Assembly: GCF_040581485.1 (NCBI RefSeq)
Contig: NC_090128.1
Coordinates: 11,532,001 to 11,596,000 of the forward strand
Reading direction: 5' to 3'
Source of the DNA: Linepithema humile
Taxonomy: Eukaryota; Arthropoda; Insecta; Hymenoptera; Formicidae
Length of the DNA: 64,000 nt
Shown here piece after piece: positions 1-14,200 of this stretch. A program made the translations under genes and the position numbers. Numbering within the stretch: position 1 is the first letter of the stretch; every line of letters starts with the position of its first letter. The notes beneath the pieces are model-generated. The model saw only the letters and a program-made list of their open reading frames with translations, had not been told where the DNA came from and did not search any database.

Positions 1-1115
1 ACTCGTTAAAACATATTCCAACATCAAATTTGTAAAACAAATTTTATATTTTTATTTTTATATGTTAAAAAAACTTTACAGAAAAAATTCATAGACAAAA
101 AAGGGCGGATAATATATACAGAAGGCTGTGTACATCTAATTTATCACGGCTGCATCACACATTATTGTTCTTCAACTTTCCGACGGTCAACAAAATGTAT
201 CGCAAAATCACTCCGATGCAATCGTGACGTTTCGATGCGACTCACATGCACGCGAGGTGCGCCTCGCGAAAGAAACAAACGCGCATTTGTCAAAAAGCCG
301 GGAGAGACAACGCGCGCTGGCCGTAAATCAACAATCAGTCCGGTGGATCTAGCGCTATCGGTGAGAAATGAACAGTGACAAATCCGATGGCGCTAATGAA
401 AAATCACGAGCGATAGATATCGTGCGCGGGAACGACGCGGCTATGGGGGAAGGGGAGAGGGGAGGGATGCGTGTCGAAGAGAGTCGATGAAGGGCTCGGC
501 GATGCGGACGGCGAGGTGGAGGGCGATGGACGGATCAATCGTGAACATAAAGCAGACCACGTTGCTGACTTTATGGATTCGATTAATCGCGCTTGCTGCC
601 TGTGCAGCAGTTCTCTCTCGACCCGACATCCTCCATCGTTGTGCGAAAAGGGGGCGGGGCGAAAAGGGGGGAAGTTTCACGGAGCATAATTTAAATTTAT
701 ATCGAACCTGGCCCGGTGAGTTGGCAAGACTGTTTTAGTAGTGCCATAAAAGCGATCGTGACGGAACTTGACGAGTTTTTTCTCGAGTTTCGAGCTTGCT
801 CTTCCGCCTTCCTAGCGATTATTATTCAGTTTTTTCACCACAATTTCGCGTGATATCTTCTGTGCAATCTATTGTTAAATGTCGCGATACTGACGACGAC
901 GACAGTAATGATGTTCAATTCGTCATTGTCAAATGTCGCAAACAAACAAATGTAACAATTTTTATATTTCTCACTTCAATTACATTTATTATCAATAAAA
1001 CGTAATTAGTAGACTGCATTTTAATTTTCTAAAAACGCCACCATTCTATGTTGGAGACACAATATATATCGTTTATTGGATATCACTTAATTAGTCGCTT
1101 CATTTAGCCGGATCG

Positions 1116-1850
1116 AATGTAGCGCAAGAAATTGAAACACGACGCGCGCTGCCACGTTAGAAATTCCTCTCGGTGTTTTCGCGCAATATGATTTCTTCCG
1201 GTGGCAGCCTTTGCTCGTAGACCATTAGAGAAACAAAAGGGACGAGAATAAAGACTTTTCAATTGGGTTTATTATACAGACCGGAGGATACCTGCCTATA
1301 TCCCATCCCCGTTCGCCTCGCCCCTCCGGAAAAATTGGAGGAACACAGAGGAAACGGAACTCGAAACGCCGCAGCATCCCGGAAAAATGGCGCACCGGAA
1401 ATTGGGACTTGCACCCTCTAATTTTACGTACCAGAAGTGTCTTGATCGGAAACGAATCGAGAGAGAACGGCGCGCGAGCCATCCGAATACAAATAGCCCG
1501 TCGCAAAGGACTCCACTTAGCGCGGGATGCAGTCGGCGTGGCTGCGGATTACGATACCGCTCGTGACTCGCTAGTAGCTTTAAATAAAATACCAATTTTT
1601 ATCTGTGCACCGTTTCGTTCCTTTGCTCTTGAATAAACCATTTCTATTCACGCACGATTTACATTCGCCTGACTCTAAATTCATGCTAGGAATAAACGGA
1701 ATTATTTGCTCCACTTTGAGATTATCCATTTCAATATATTTCGCGATATTAAACACAGCAGGATATTAAAAGTGATTTTAATCATCAAATGCAGCGCAAG
1801 AAATTGAAACACGACGCGTATATCGCGATAGAAATTTCTCTCGGTGTTTT
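1116..1850 (+). repeat. Dispersed direct repeat, two ~70-bp copies
   Basis: Copies at about 1116-1189 and 1788-1850 share the core AGCGCAAGAAATTGAAACAC followed by GACGCG, then a variable ~15-bp spacer and a second shared block (TAGAAATT, CTCTCGGTGTTTT). They lie ~670 bp apart in the same orientation. The paired conserved blocks with a drifting middle could be a small repeat family or a duplicated regulatory segment. The sequence alone does not decide. Confidence 0.55.
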
Positions 1851-2200
1851 AATTTTGCGAAATAATTTTGATCGTGAACTTTCTATTGAATTATTTCAAG
1901 GGATTTTATATATATACATATATAAAAAATAAACATTCAAGACATACAAAAGATTCAATTTCGTTAAAACGTTCGATTAAATTTTCTTTCGCATTTTTGT
2001 AATTTTGAATACATTGTTTTATAATCTTCTGTAAGACACATAAACAAAAATTTACATTTCAATAATATATTACTAATATCACTTCTGAAAAGGATATAAA
2101 CTTTTAATATAAAAAGTTAATTCAATTTCGCACTTAGAAATTCCTGTGTTTATCAAGACTCCTCTTGCCTTCAATTCCGCTCAGCGCACTTCCTAAGAGA

Positions 2201-2818
2201 TTATTCAGCCTCGAGTTTCGCCCTACCTACGAAATCGCCATTTAGGTCTAAACCTTCCGAAGGAAATCCGACGACATCGGAGCGATTGCAGCCACTCTCG
2301 TCAATTCGCCAGCAACGTCTTCGATCCGCGTCTCGGACCAATTTAGCTAGAGAGTTTAGCGTGACGCTGATGGAGAAGCCATCGTTTCGTTTCGTGTAAT
2401 CTAAACGCAGGGAGCGCGCGCTGCCCGGTCCATCCCGCGGACAAAGAGGGATTAGCATGCGAATTACTTCCGGCCGGACGATAAAGCCCCGAGCACGCGG
2501 AAAGTTCAAAGCCGGCAGCGTTAGCTTCGTGAGCGCGCTCGCTGCAAGCCGCGCACGGCGTGCATTTCGACGGAGAAAATTGACGCCCACTTCAGGCTCG
2601 TAAGCGCTCGCTCCGATATTATTCCGGTTTCGAAAGGGCCTCCGCCCTTCGCTAGACATACCGAAGGACCGAACCGACGCGACGTGCCCGGCTTTCGTCG
2701 ACAAAATCGTTTGATCGGAACGATCGAGCGGGAGATTGCATTCTTCTCTTCCTTTTTTTTTTTTTTTAGCTCTTCTGTTTGTGTCTTTTTTCCCTTTCCT
2801 TTTTTTTACGTCGCACAC
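2201..2818 (-). other. Long open frame, probably not a gene
   Basis: This minus-strand frame stays open for 205 codons from an ATG. The start is a lysine/arginine-rich run read through a pyrimidine-rich tract. The rest is Arg/Ala/Leu-rich with no recognisable domain, signal peptide or family motif. The region is CpG-rich, where random frames stay open longer. It is recorded because it is the longest uninterrupted frame outside the synthetase array. A real gene or spliced exon cannot be excluded. Confidence 0.1.
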
Positions 2819-5800
2819 ACTACGGAGACAAGAGCCATTCCATCGTTCGTGTTATCATACGAGGATTGTGTTAGATAGTCGGACTTTTGGCGCCGCTATT
2901 ACTGCGAGCGGGCGGACTACGAGAGTAGAATAATAACGTGGAGCGCTCTCGTCTGTCGAGCGCTCTGTAAATTGCTTGTAGAGCGAGAATTCGATACTTG
3001 CAGCATGTGCGATGTAAAACACTGTTTGTTTGCATTGTCGTTTATTGCGAGACGTGGCCGTGAGGAGGGAGGAATTCATTCGCATAGCTGATGACCGCCC
3101 TGTCAGATTAACGTCTTTCTGTCAGCGCGCGAAGCAAAAGAGAGTCTTGCTCTTGCTTCCGTTGAAAAGAAATGTGCAAGGCAAAAGGAATAAAAAGCGC
3201 GAGTTGTATATAAGCACAAAGTTTTAAGCTTACGTTTGTTTTTTTATTTGTTATTCATTTAACGTCAAGCTATAGTAAAACTCTACACTTTATGATATTT
3301 ATATAAAAAATAAATTTGGTTTATCTGCAAGCAACAAGACAATGTGCTTTTCCACGGTCCATTGTAAAGTTAAACACAAAACGTAATACAAACTTTCGCG
3401 CTACAGTGGAAAAATCTGCGACAACATCGCATGGGATCTCACTCGGCGCAGATCTTCGCAGCTGCGTGTAAAATGTATAAAAAGCGTAAAAATGTAGAAT
3501 AAAAATCGAATATTAAAAGCGACGTTTTTACGATTCCTCCGGTATCCGCGTTTTGAATTTTACCACGCTCTCGCTTTCTCCTGCATATTTTATGTTCGCA
3601 GAGAAGGCTCGTAGGAGAACAAGTAAACGTTATTACTCGGAAAGGACACCATCGATCGTTCGCGAGCTCGGATCGAGAACGAGGGCTCTCGCTGAACTGG
3701 GAATTGAAGACCAAACATGCGGAAAATCGCCGCGTAAAATACGCGAAACAAAGATGACAGAAGACGAGCGAAATTTCATCCGATACGTAATCAGACACCG
3801 TCGGTGCTAGTCGCGAGGTTACGGCGAGAAATGAAATTTATCGCCACGAACTACACTTCACGACCAAAGGAGTCCGTATCGACTGGTTTTAAACAGAAAA
3901 CCGAGCGGCAAGAAATATCGCCGCGTTTAAATGGAGCGGGAGTCGCGGCGGAGAGATGAAAAGCGGGGGAAAAAACACGTCGGAACCAGCGGAGGGACGA
4001 AAACGGAGGAACGCGCGCGGTGACGGTCGTGGAATATTACTCGAAATACAGCGCGACGTTAATATTCTGCTTTATATCGAACCGGCGAGACAAAGTGAAA
4101 AAGTTTTCTCCGGCGAAGCGAGAGCGGCGCCGTTTTCCTCCGCTCTTTCGGATATTCCGCCCTTCTTTATCGGGGCTCGTCTCGCGGCCGGCGGGAAAAG
4201 GAGAGGGCAAAGACGCCGGGAGACAGCGATACGGTAATTAATGTTATCATGAAACGGGATTAATAAAGCGATATTGCTCGCGAACCCTTACAGCTGGAAA
4301 ATATTTGGTGACTCGTGAAATTCCACGTTTTATTACAAAATACGGCTGATTGAATCAACGTGCGGAATAAAATTCTCTTGTGTTTGCATTATGGGAAATA
4401 TAAGATATTTCCAAACCTTGATTTTAAATTCACCGCGGGCTATTTCTACTCTGATTTTTATAAGATTTCTTCATCAATTTGCCATCGATATTTTTCCTCT
4501 TTAATAAGAGAGAGGGAAAAAAGTATATAATAACCAATTCTATTTAATCTGATACTTGTAAAAAGAATACTGTTTATAAAATGATATTTTATGGAAAATA
4601 TTGACAAGTTTATCGTTAAAGTTTTCTCTTAAATCTCAGCGTGGGCAGTAATTTATTAACTTAATCAGATAGTTCAAGAAAATAAAACAAAATTTTTACT
4701 TCTCTAATCAAGATCTATTTCGAACGAAAAATTTTTGACGTCCATCTGTTCGTATTATTAAATCAGATCGGTCAGATTTAAATTTCTCTGGCGTTATATA
4801 TATCTTTCGATTTTTGCTAGATTGCACACGAGCTGATTCGTGCCGGTCCGAAATAGAAACTTTATCCTACTGACGCGATCGTTATCGTCATTCGCACGAT
4901 CGGGCGCAGCGCGAGTGGAATAAGTGCAATAAATTCAATCCGGCTGACGCTCGTCCCGCGAACCGTTTATATCAGGCGCGGTCCGCTCGCAGGACTTAGC
5001 GTGCCCGAGCAGACGTTTTTTCGCGTAATTTATAACGTGTCGTTGCGAATGAGGAAAGTTAAGCGGTCGCGGCCGCGTCGTATCTCCGAGTTGGGAATGC
5101 CTCCGAGGTCTTTAAAAGTCCCGCAAACTTCATTAAGAAATTCGGCGCCGTGGGGCACGGACGCATCCGTTCTCGCTATATAATATACGAAAGTCCGACG
5201 CGCCGCGGAAAAAGAACTTTTAAATTTAGTTGGCTTAACTGACTCCACCCCGGCAGTTTAAATGAAATTACATGATTTCGGAACGGGACGAGAGACTTAA
5301 CGACTTGCCAGCTTCTCCCCGGTAGCTCGCTCATAACGTAGCTCTTGGTTGATATACATCGAAACGAGCCGGATCCACCGCGCCAGATGAACTAGAAAAG
5401 TTGCCCCGCGACCGTCATTAAATCGGCCCAGTTAACTAACTCGTAACATCTTTATCCGGCCGACGATGCTCGTGATAACGTTAATCGGATGAGAGCCACC
5501 TAGCGCACTGCGAATTATTCAGATTGAGCTGGACGGAATGGAATTAAGTATAGCGAATTAATTAAGCTCGAAAAACAATTATTTCTTATTATTTAATTTA
5601 CTTACTTAATTCTTGTAGAAATCAGGGGACTATTTTATTATCTCTCATAACATTATTTTGACCTCGTGAAAACAAATAGATCTCGACGATGTGCAAAAAT
5701 TTTCGAATGTGCGCATCACCATACAATATTGTAATATAAGAAAATTGTACACATAATTAGAAATACGAGAAAATCAATTTTGGATTAACGAAATTTTCCT

Positions 5801-7380
5801 TACTGGATTTTCGCAGCTAAAAGCGCGCGGCTTACACTAAAACTTTTCGTATATCCGAGCCATCTCCCGACTTGAGTTCCTGTTGTATCGATTGCAAACT
5901 GTAATTCGATTTATGCTGTCCGAGGACATTGCTGTCGGTCGACAAAGCGCGAGCGCGGCCGCGAAAGGAGCGAAGAACGAAGCGAACTCAACGAGACGAG
6001 GCGCTCGTGTAATCAAGGAAACGATCGAATTATAGCTGCTTGCGAAAGGCTGATTGCTCGCCCACGGGGAAATTACCCTCTCCTCGTTCGGTTGGCACTA
6101 CGCGGGACTCGGACCTTTAATTGGCACTCGTAATTAAGCGTTTCCTTTTCCACTCGTCCCGCAAAGCGATCGTTCCGGAACAGCGGCGTACTCGAGAAAC
6201 GGAACGCAAGGAGCAGAGACAACGGTGTTTGACATATGCTCGAAAATGATCATTCGCGATTTATTGCACATAAACGTGCAAAGCACAATCTCATCTAATA
6301 AAATCTAAAATGACCTTATTGATTCACCTTCGCGGATGCTATGTTAGTCTAACATATATTGCAGCAAATTAAATAGAATGTTTATATAAAAAAAATTGAT
6401 GACAAAAATATTAAAAATTTATACGAATTTTGTAGAAAATAAGTGTATATTAATTTTAAAAATATGTAAAAAAAATGATCTATTTATGTCAGCATCGTTA
6501 ATATTCTAAATCTCTTAATAAGAACGTTACATCTTAAAAAGTGAAACTAATAATTTCGAAATAATGATAGACGAAGCATAATGAGGGATGTAATAAAGAA
6601 GCGAGTTTACCGCGTCTGTTAGTGTTATCGTGGTGCACAATTTAGCTATTGTGTCGCATCGATGACTCTGTGATATTTCGGGCACGATATCATTAAGTTG
6701 ATGGAGGCGAAGGAATCTCGTCGCTCCGGCTATATCCAGCGACCCCGCTATTATTTCACCCGTCAGCCGCAAATTGAGGATTCCCTGCTTTATAGACAAG
6801 ATCGGATGAAATTAATGACGACCGGAGATAGGATTACGAGATCGCGAGATAGCCCGAGCAAGTGACGCGGTCGAAAAATGTCATCGACGTCGTCTCGTGA
6901 ACAAATTCTGACAATGGAAAGGAATCCAGGAATTCCGAGCTTCCTGACGCGAGTTGGGACGTTCGGGACGCACGTTAAATCCGGTTACTTAGCAGATTGA
7001 ACCGCCGGAATGGAATTCGAAGAGATGGTTTAAGGGACGTTTGATCAAGCGACGAACGACGATAAACCGGGCGAAGTGGTGCGGAGAATTTTATTTCCGA
7101 TCGTTCTATTTCTTTTAAATCAAGTCGACACGTATATGTTTCCTCTTTGCAGATTAAAAATACTATACGATTAATTTGAATATTATGTACAATTACGCAA
7201 TATTGATGTCACTTTTACTTTTATACACCCGGAATGTTATATACAGAGTAATTTAGAAAAAGTCAAAATACTCATTGTCCAAAATAGATAGAAAATGTTT
7301 CAATTCTTTAAATTGTTCTGCAGATCACCTTATATATTTCTTAAAATTATGATTATCTTGTCACAATCGTGTTTACTTAC

Positions 7381-7468
7381 CGTTATCAGCCACCGTCTTC
7401 CTTTTTCTCCTATATTTGCAATCCTCGTCGAGTGATGCCATTGTCGCCGACTATCGACAAAAGAGAAC
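7381..7468 (-). CDS. 5' coding exon of an unidentified minus-strand gene
   Basis: On the minus strand an acceptor-like CTTGTTCACAG precedes an exon with a short leader, an in-frame TAG, then ATG at 7441 in a reasonable context (GACAATGG). Twenty codons plus one base follow (MASLDEDCKYRRKRKTVADN). The exon ends with a consensus donor, AACG|GTAAGT, with the intron starting at 7380. The basic KYRRKRKT stretch could be a nuclear-localisation or RNA/DNA-binding tail. The protein family is not recognised. Acceptor, stop-then-ATG, codons and donor fit together, so this is the best exon candidate outside the array. Downstream exons would lie below 7380 or outside the window; none was identified. Confidence 0.5.
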
Positions 7469-10400
7469 CTGTGAACAAGTTAATTAGATGTTAGAACGTC
7501 TACTCTCAGAAACATGAATTATCGAATTAACAGTGCAGCCTAATTATACCGCCGTCTAATTAGTCGTTGTTGCGCGCGTCGCGTCGCCGTGTAAACATTC
7601 GAACACGCCTGTGTCGAACGAAGCGTGTCGCGACGATTAACGGCCCCGAATTGAATTCCACCCCATCGCAGGGGCCTTTGGAAGGGACACGAGATAACGT
7701 CGATGGCCGCGGGACAGGCAGCGGACATAATTAAGGACGGCGTAAGCGTATCGATAGCAGAGGCGTATCGATAACGGGGCGCGGAAGCAATTCCACGGTC
7801 GGCAGCAAGCTGTAGTCCTAAGGCAGGTCAACTATCGGTCGCAGAAACACATCTGGTCGAAGGGAAATCCTAGATTTCCCCCGAGAACTTCTTCGGGAAA
7901 CACACGGCGGTGCCTCGCGAGTCCCTTTCTCTCGCTGCTTTCATGTCACAGCCACATATTGCATCCAATACTCGAATTCAATTTGACCTCTGACTCGTGC
8001 CGATAGTTCGCTTTGCCGCCTGTGCCGCTTGACGATGATCAAAAGCAAGTCTTGTCTTCAAAAGATAAGTTCAAGCAATGGACGTGAAGCTTTCATGACA
8101 CGCCGTCATGTTCATGTACGAATCCCGTCTTTAGTTCATATATAATCGATAATTAATCTTCTCTTCTCTACACAAACGTTGTGTATATACAAAATATCTC
8201 AGCATAAAAACTATCCTCTTTTATGTTTTGAACTAAGGAAAACAAATAATAAATAGAACCTATAAGAAATAAATTATATATCCAAGAAAACCGTATCGAT
8301 AAACTTGAAAAAATCATTTAAAATACGATTTATAAAGGGAAAAATTGAAGAAATATTTCATTTACACATGCATATTTTTAAATTGAAATGTTTGAAATAC
8401 TTAAATTAACCTTCAATCATAATTTCTGGCACACGAAGAAAAACATAATAGACACAAGTCAAGCGATTATTACACAAAATTAAATGTTTTTCAGAAAGTG
8501 AGAGTATTACAAAGTGCGAAACGGAACGTGCGAGCGAGAGAGAAAGAAAGCGTACCCGAGAGCTTATTTGCCGCTCGTTAAATTTCTCCTCGCCGGTTTG
8601 AATTACGTGGCACATCAAAGCTCGTGGGAGCGAAATCAACGCTACCAGAGTTTTCAGTAAATACAGTAAGCTCGCGTCGCTCTCTGTATCTGCTACCTCA
8701 ATATTGAAGGATTCGAGCTCTTGCCCTTCCCGTGAGGACTGTTTTGTAATGCTTACGGGAAATTGTCGGATGCCATGTTGTTCCGTCATAGTCACCATAC
8801 ACGCTTATGGTGAATCGTGTAATATGTAAGCTACGCAGATATATATTAGAAGCGACAGTCCGTTCGGCTGTTACACACCTTGACTCGTGAAATTGTTTCT
8901 GTGTGTTCAGAAAGTTGAAGTTAAAATTGCAGTACAGATATCGCATTAACAGTTTCGTATTTTATAACGTGAGAGGCATTGATACTCAAAAGCGTTTTAT
9001 ATTTCATAACAAAAAGAACGAAGAATTAATAAATTGTAATTTAATTGTGTTGCAATTATTTGCACTCCTTCAGACAAAAGTAATTAGTTACGTAATTAAT
9101 TAACTAACATAATATTCTTTTTAGAGTTGCAAAATGGCGGAACAGACCGTGCATAACTTAGATATGCTGTTTTGCGTCAAAATAGATGAATAGTGTATCT
9201 TTAGAACAATTTTCCGATGTATAAATGGAACAGCAGAGGAAATGGATCTGTATAATTAAATGGACGCGATGACTGCGCCTGTGAGATCATATTGCAATGT
9301 GTTTATTTACAATGCAATAACTACCTGTCATAAACAATAGGAATTATATCACACAATCACAATATATCAAATACACTATACTTATTTCCCGTTTGAAAAC
9401 ATCCAAAAAATCACAATTCATTATTTTATTTTAATAAAACTTTGAATAATATTTTATTTTTATGAAAGAATTACTTGTAAAAAACGTCATGTTATCCATT
9501 ATTACATAATAATATCATAGAATATATAATTCATTCGTTAAAAAATTTCCTGCAATATATAATAAAGCAACAAGAGAAAAGTAAAAGACAGAGATCAACC
9601 AAGTAAAACTCAAGTTTAATTGAACGCGAATTATGACATGTTTTGATGAAACGTTATATGATTGCAAGTATAGAATTTTTAACAATTTATTAAACTTTTT
9701 CTATTCTCATGACGATGATATAAGACTTTGATTTCTTTTATCTATCGATAAATAAATCGATTTATATCAATCGATTTTTCACTAAACGTTCATAAACGTT
9801 CAAGTACGAAAATCTAAAGCTGTTATCCATTATGTTTACCATTTTCAAAGATCTATAAAAAGTTTATCTATTTAATACGTGAAACAAGCCGTTAAAGTAA
9901 TATTTAATTAATAAGAATATCTTTTTACACGCATATTAAGCAATTTTGGAAATTTCCATTGCGAAATAACGTATTTATCTGATATACATAGAATATCTCT
10001 TTAAACATATAAGTACAAAATCCCCGGCAATAATCTCGAGATTGTGTTTGTGACACAAAGTGTTTAAAGATTAACGATAACGTCGCGAATGCGATAGATG
10101 AATGAGAACTGACAGCAGGACAGTGGATGAAGAGAAGGGCATTGAGATTGTCGATATACCAAAGGAAAGTTCGAGAAACAGGAACATTCCTGCCACCTTG
10201 AGTCAGCGGCCGCATAGTGCACTCCCGTGTCACGCTGCCGCATTCATAAATTGGTTAGAACTTAGTGGAACCGACGACCAGCGCTATCCAATTAGACATC
10301 CAACGTCGCTCTCAGCGCGATGATAAACTATGCCAAGTTGCCGAATGAAAGGAAATAGAAACTGATGCACCGTTAATTGCAAATATGAACAATAGTTAAA

Positions 10401-11293
10401 CACTACCTTACCTTACACTACCATAATTTATGGTCATACGTCTCTGAGACATATAATTGAGAAAAATGAAAAAAAATGGCAGAAAACTGTATTTATTGAA
10501 TTTATAATTAATTACAGATAAAACGTAACTTTAAAGCGATTAAAAAATTTTGTTTCTAAAAAATAAGAGCATCCTTGAAAAAATTTTGAAATCTTACTTT
10601 TAAGTATACATAATCTTTAACATACAATTTTATTACATTCTATTTTAAAAATCTTTCAAAGTAATCATTGTAAAGTAATATCTTCGATGTTTATTCGTAT
10701 ATAAATCGACTGATTATTACTGATATAGTTTGATATTTTTTAAATATAAAAATGTGTGCTTTTTGCAACACTTTGTTCGATTGGAGTTAAATCGCGACAT
10801 TTGTTCAAAGATTCGAGATTATTCGACAGAGAGAGAACAATGTTTGCGGATGACGTGCATATCTAATAGTAAATTTTGCATACAACAAATATTTATCTTG
10901 CCTCAATATAGACATTACAACAGCATTGTTTTGTAAAGTTTTGTAAACGAGAATTTTTTCTTAATGATTCTCTCTTTTTAGATTCTCGCCTCGATAATGT
11001 CTATAGAGTGAAGATTATCTGTTTTATCAAGAAAATATTTATGCACACAATATTATCACGAAGAAAGAATCGAGTACAGTCGAGTATTGAAAAATTTAAA
11101 TCCCCTCTATCTTCCTGAAGTGCTGTATATCACAACTATATATCATCATAACTCATAAACAGAAGAGCGCAATCATACGCAAAGACACAGTGCAGCCGGT
11201 ATAATACATTTCTCGCGAATCATTTTTCAAATATATGCAATATATTCCTGTAATTTTTAAAGTACGTGTCAAGTGTTTTTATCATATTCCACA
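7469..11293. other. Intergenic stretch upstream of the synthetase array
   Basis: No gene is recognised. A minus-strand frame at 8406-8798 (130 codons) and a plus-strand frame at 10102-10323 (73 codons) stay open but show no domain, and their ends degrade into low-complexity sequence. The last ~1.3 kb is strongly AT-rich and should contain the ACS1 promoter. No convincing TATA box was seen near 11200, though TATAATACA at about 11200-11208 is possible. Confidence 0.45.
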
Positions 11294-14200
11294 ATGGATG
11301 ATTTAAAGGTAAATCAAGATAGATAAAGATATTATCAAAAAGATAACATTAATATTAAGAGTTATTAAACGTCCAAATCGTTAATATTTTTTGGTATTAA
11401 ATTTAATAAATTTTTATATTCGTTTAAACTCTTAATTTATAATCATTGTCGTATCATTGAATTTGTTACACGTGTTTATAGGATACTCTCACGTTTAGAG
11501 TAGAAAACAATGTTTTAATCGGCGAGGAAATATCGATTCGCAAGGAATGCACGAATGTCGGAACATTAGTGTTAAAGAAGCTGCGAAGCAACCCAAAGTT
11601 CGTTGCGCAGGTAAGTGGACAGTTTATCCCGTGAAAAAGTATCGATGGAGACGCCGTGGGATAGACTTCAACGTAAATTTTGCCATAATTTGCCGCTTAA
11701 TCCCCGTTCGTTCGATTGTGAACCTACGACGTACGTATATAGGTGGAGGCGGTTACGGGCACAGAGACCACTTTCGCGGAAATGACGGAGAAAAGCGTGA
11801 AATGTGCGCTATGGTTGAGAGAGCAGGGCGTTCAACCGGGCGACGTAATCGGCATTTGCACTCACAATCACTTGGAGTCATACGTACCGCTGCTGGCGGC
11901 ACTCTACGTCGGCGCCATTAGCAACCCGTGGGACAACGAACTTTCCCCAAGTACGTTACTTTTCTCTCGCTTTTACAGCTTGTTCGCGCTTTTTTCGCGA
12001 CAAGCATTAAGCCACCGGTCGACGAAAAAAATCTGATTTTCACGCGTCGAAAACGACGCCGCTGCAAAGCATCTCATTTTCTTTTTTTCTTTTCTTTCTC
12101 CTTTTTATCGAATCAGTTTTTTTCATCAATCCGTCACGAATTATTCTGACTTCGCTTTTATCTTTGCCGCGAATTCAAAACGTCATGCAAACGTGTTTAT
12201 TATCGCGCAGATATGACAACGTAAACAGTGGCGTCACCGCGAATTTTTTGCGCGCGGGAACTATTCACGATTGTTTTTGCGGTTTTAGCGACCGCGCGTT
12301 ACTTCCTCTCACTGACGAAACCGAAGATAGTATTCGTGAACATCGAATCGGTCAAATGCCTGGCGCAGGTCATCAAGGAAGACAAGCTAAACACTGGGCT
12401 AGTGGTATTCGGCGAATTGGCGGAATTCGAGAGCGCGTCCCTGACGAGCATCCTGCGGTCCCGGGACGCCGCGGCGATCGACAAATTCGAATGCGCGGAG
12501 CTGACGAGCCCGGATCAGGTCGCCACGATCGTTTGCTCGTCCGGCACCAGCGGCCTTCCGAAAGGCACTGAGATCAGTCATGCATCCATGATTAATTACA
12601 TGAATCATGTCCGAATCCACGATCTCAGAGGACACGTATCCATGTGGACGCCTTCCATGCGTTGGTACTGCGGCCTGTTCATCGTCATTAAAGCTATCCT
12701 GGATTGTTCGAAAAGGATTATAGTCCCGGATTGCGATGACGACGACGAGCTGTGCTACTTCATTGAGAAGTACAAGGCGAGTAATTGCATTTACATCGCG
12801 GATACATATCGCCTAATTGGACATTAATGGCGAATCGAAATATCTTCTCTTTAAAGCGTTGATAACAACGATTAATTAATCAATAGTCGTCAAATGTATT
12901 TATGAATAATGGCAATTACGTGTGCGCAATTTTCGCGAGCGATTTTAATAGCAACGATTTTAATAGCACGGATCGATCATTTAAAATTCTTTATGAAGCG
13001 TATTTTTCAGCGACGCGCGAATAAATTAATTGAGAATTTACGCGACGAAGATAAAATGTAATATTTGGCGATATACATCATCCAATTTAATGCACTCTTC
13101 ACACGCAACATCTGCTCGCGTTATCACTTCTATTTATAGACATTCTTGCAACGGGGAGTATTTCACGCGATATTACGCCCGCACGATCGCGTTAATTTGT
13201 GTTAATTTATGTCACGCGACGAATCTGCTAAAGGATAACACGAAATCCAAATCGAGGCGCATCCACTGCCGACCGTGATAGTTGCACCGCGTGATTTATT
13301 GCCGCGTGCAGGTAATACCGCAGAAGCGTTCGAGTTTAACGGCGTCGTTTTGCATTCAGGTATCCTGGTTCAGATGCGATTCCTGCTTCCCCATTCGGCT
13401 AGTAAAGTTTGCCGTATTAAGCAAGTACCGACTACCAACATTGGAAATCCTTTTGTTTGGCGGCGCACATTTCCGAGGGGAGTTGCAGCAGACTTTGAGG
13501 AAACTTTTGCCGCACACAAGTGTCATACTGAGTTACGGTAAGTTACAGACTTATCGAGGCTGTAATAAGACGTTATCGCGTATCTTATGAATACCGCGTT
13601 CAAGTGTTGATTATACACGTATAAGTACAAGTTAAATAGCGCTCTTATCTAAAGTACGTAAGATGGGTACATGACGCGAAGGAAAACGGTAACGATATTT
13701 GCACAAATTGCTCGTAGGAATGACGGATTACGGTGGATTATGCGCCCGTCAGACGAAATACAGTAAACCAGGCAGCTGTGGATTTGTGTGCGAAACAGGA
13801 CGGCTGAAAGTGGTCGATTCTAACACGGGGAAGGTCTTGGGGGCCAACAAAACCGGAGAAATATGGGCTAAATCGTCGTACATGATGAATGGATACTACA
13901 ACAATCCTGAAGCCACGAAGAACGCTATCGATTCGGACGGTAAGCATGAAATAGTTCGACTGTCGTCGAATTGTTTAGACCAGGGACTTTAATTCGAAAA
14001 TATACAACGTTTCAAAGCTAGCATACCTTGCTTATATACTATGTAATAATTTTATTTCAATTAAGGTATTTTTCAATTAAGGTATTTTTATATAAATGAT
14101 TAAAAATGGCAAAATTTGAATTTGCAATCAATTTTAGGATGGTTACATACCGGCGATCTCGGTTACTACGACGACGACGGTGAAATCTTCCTCGTCGACA

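Larger units (their letters stand above)
1..7380. other. Non-coding 5' flank (intergenic or intron)
   Basis: No gene is recognised here. The sequence alternates AT-rich stretches with CpG-rich patches (roughly 200-700, 2200-2700, 3600-4200, 4850-5500, 5900-6200). Open frames exist in the CpG-rich patches only because stop codons are rare there; none shows a family motif. A pyrimidine/T-rich tract lies at about 2738-2810. Since a minus-strand coding exon ends at 7381 with a donor pointing left, part or all of this stretch may be the first long intron of that gene. Confidence 0.5.

Noticed and set aside
12399..12635. Minus-strand frames inside ACS1 exon 4
   Set aside because: They are antisense shadows of a GC-rich coding exon whose plus-strand frame matches the synthetase family.
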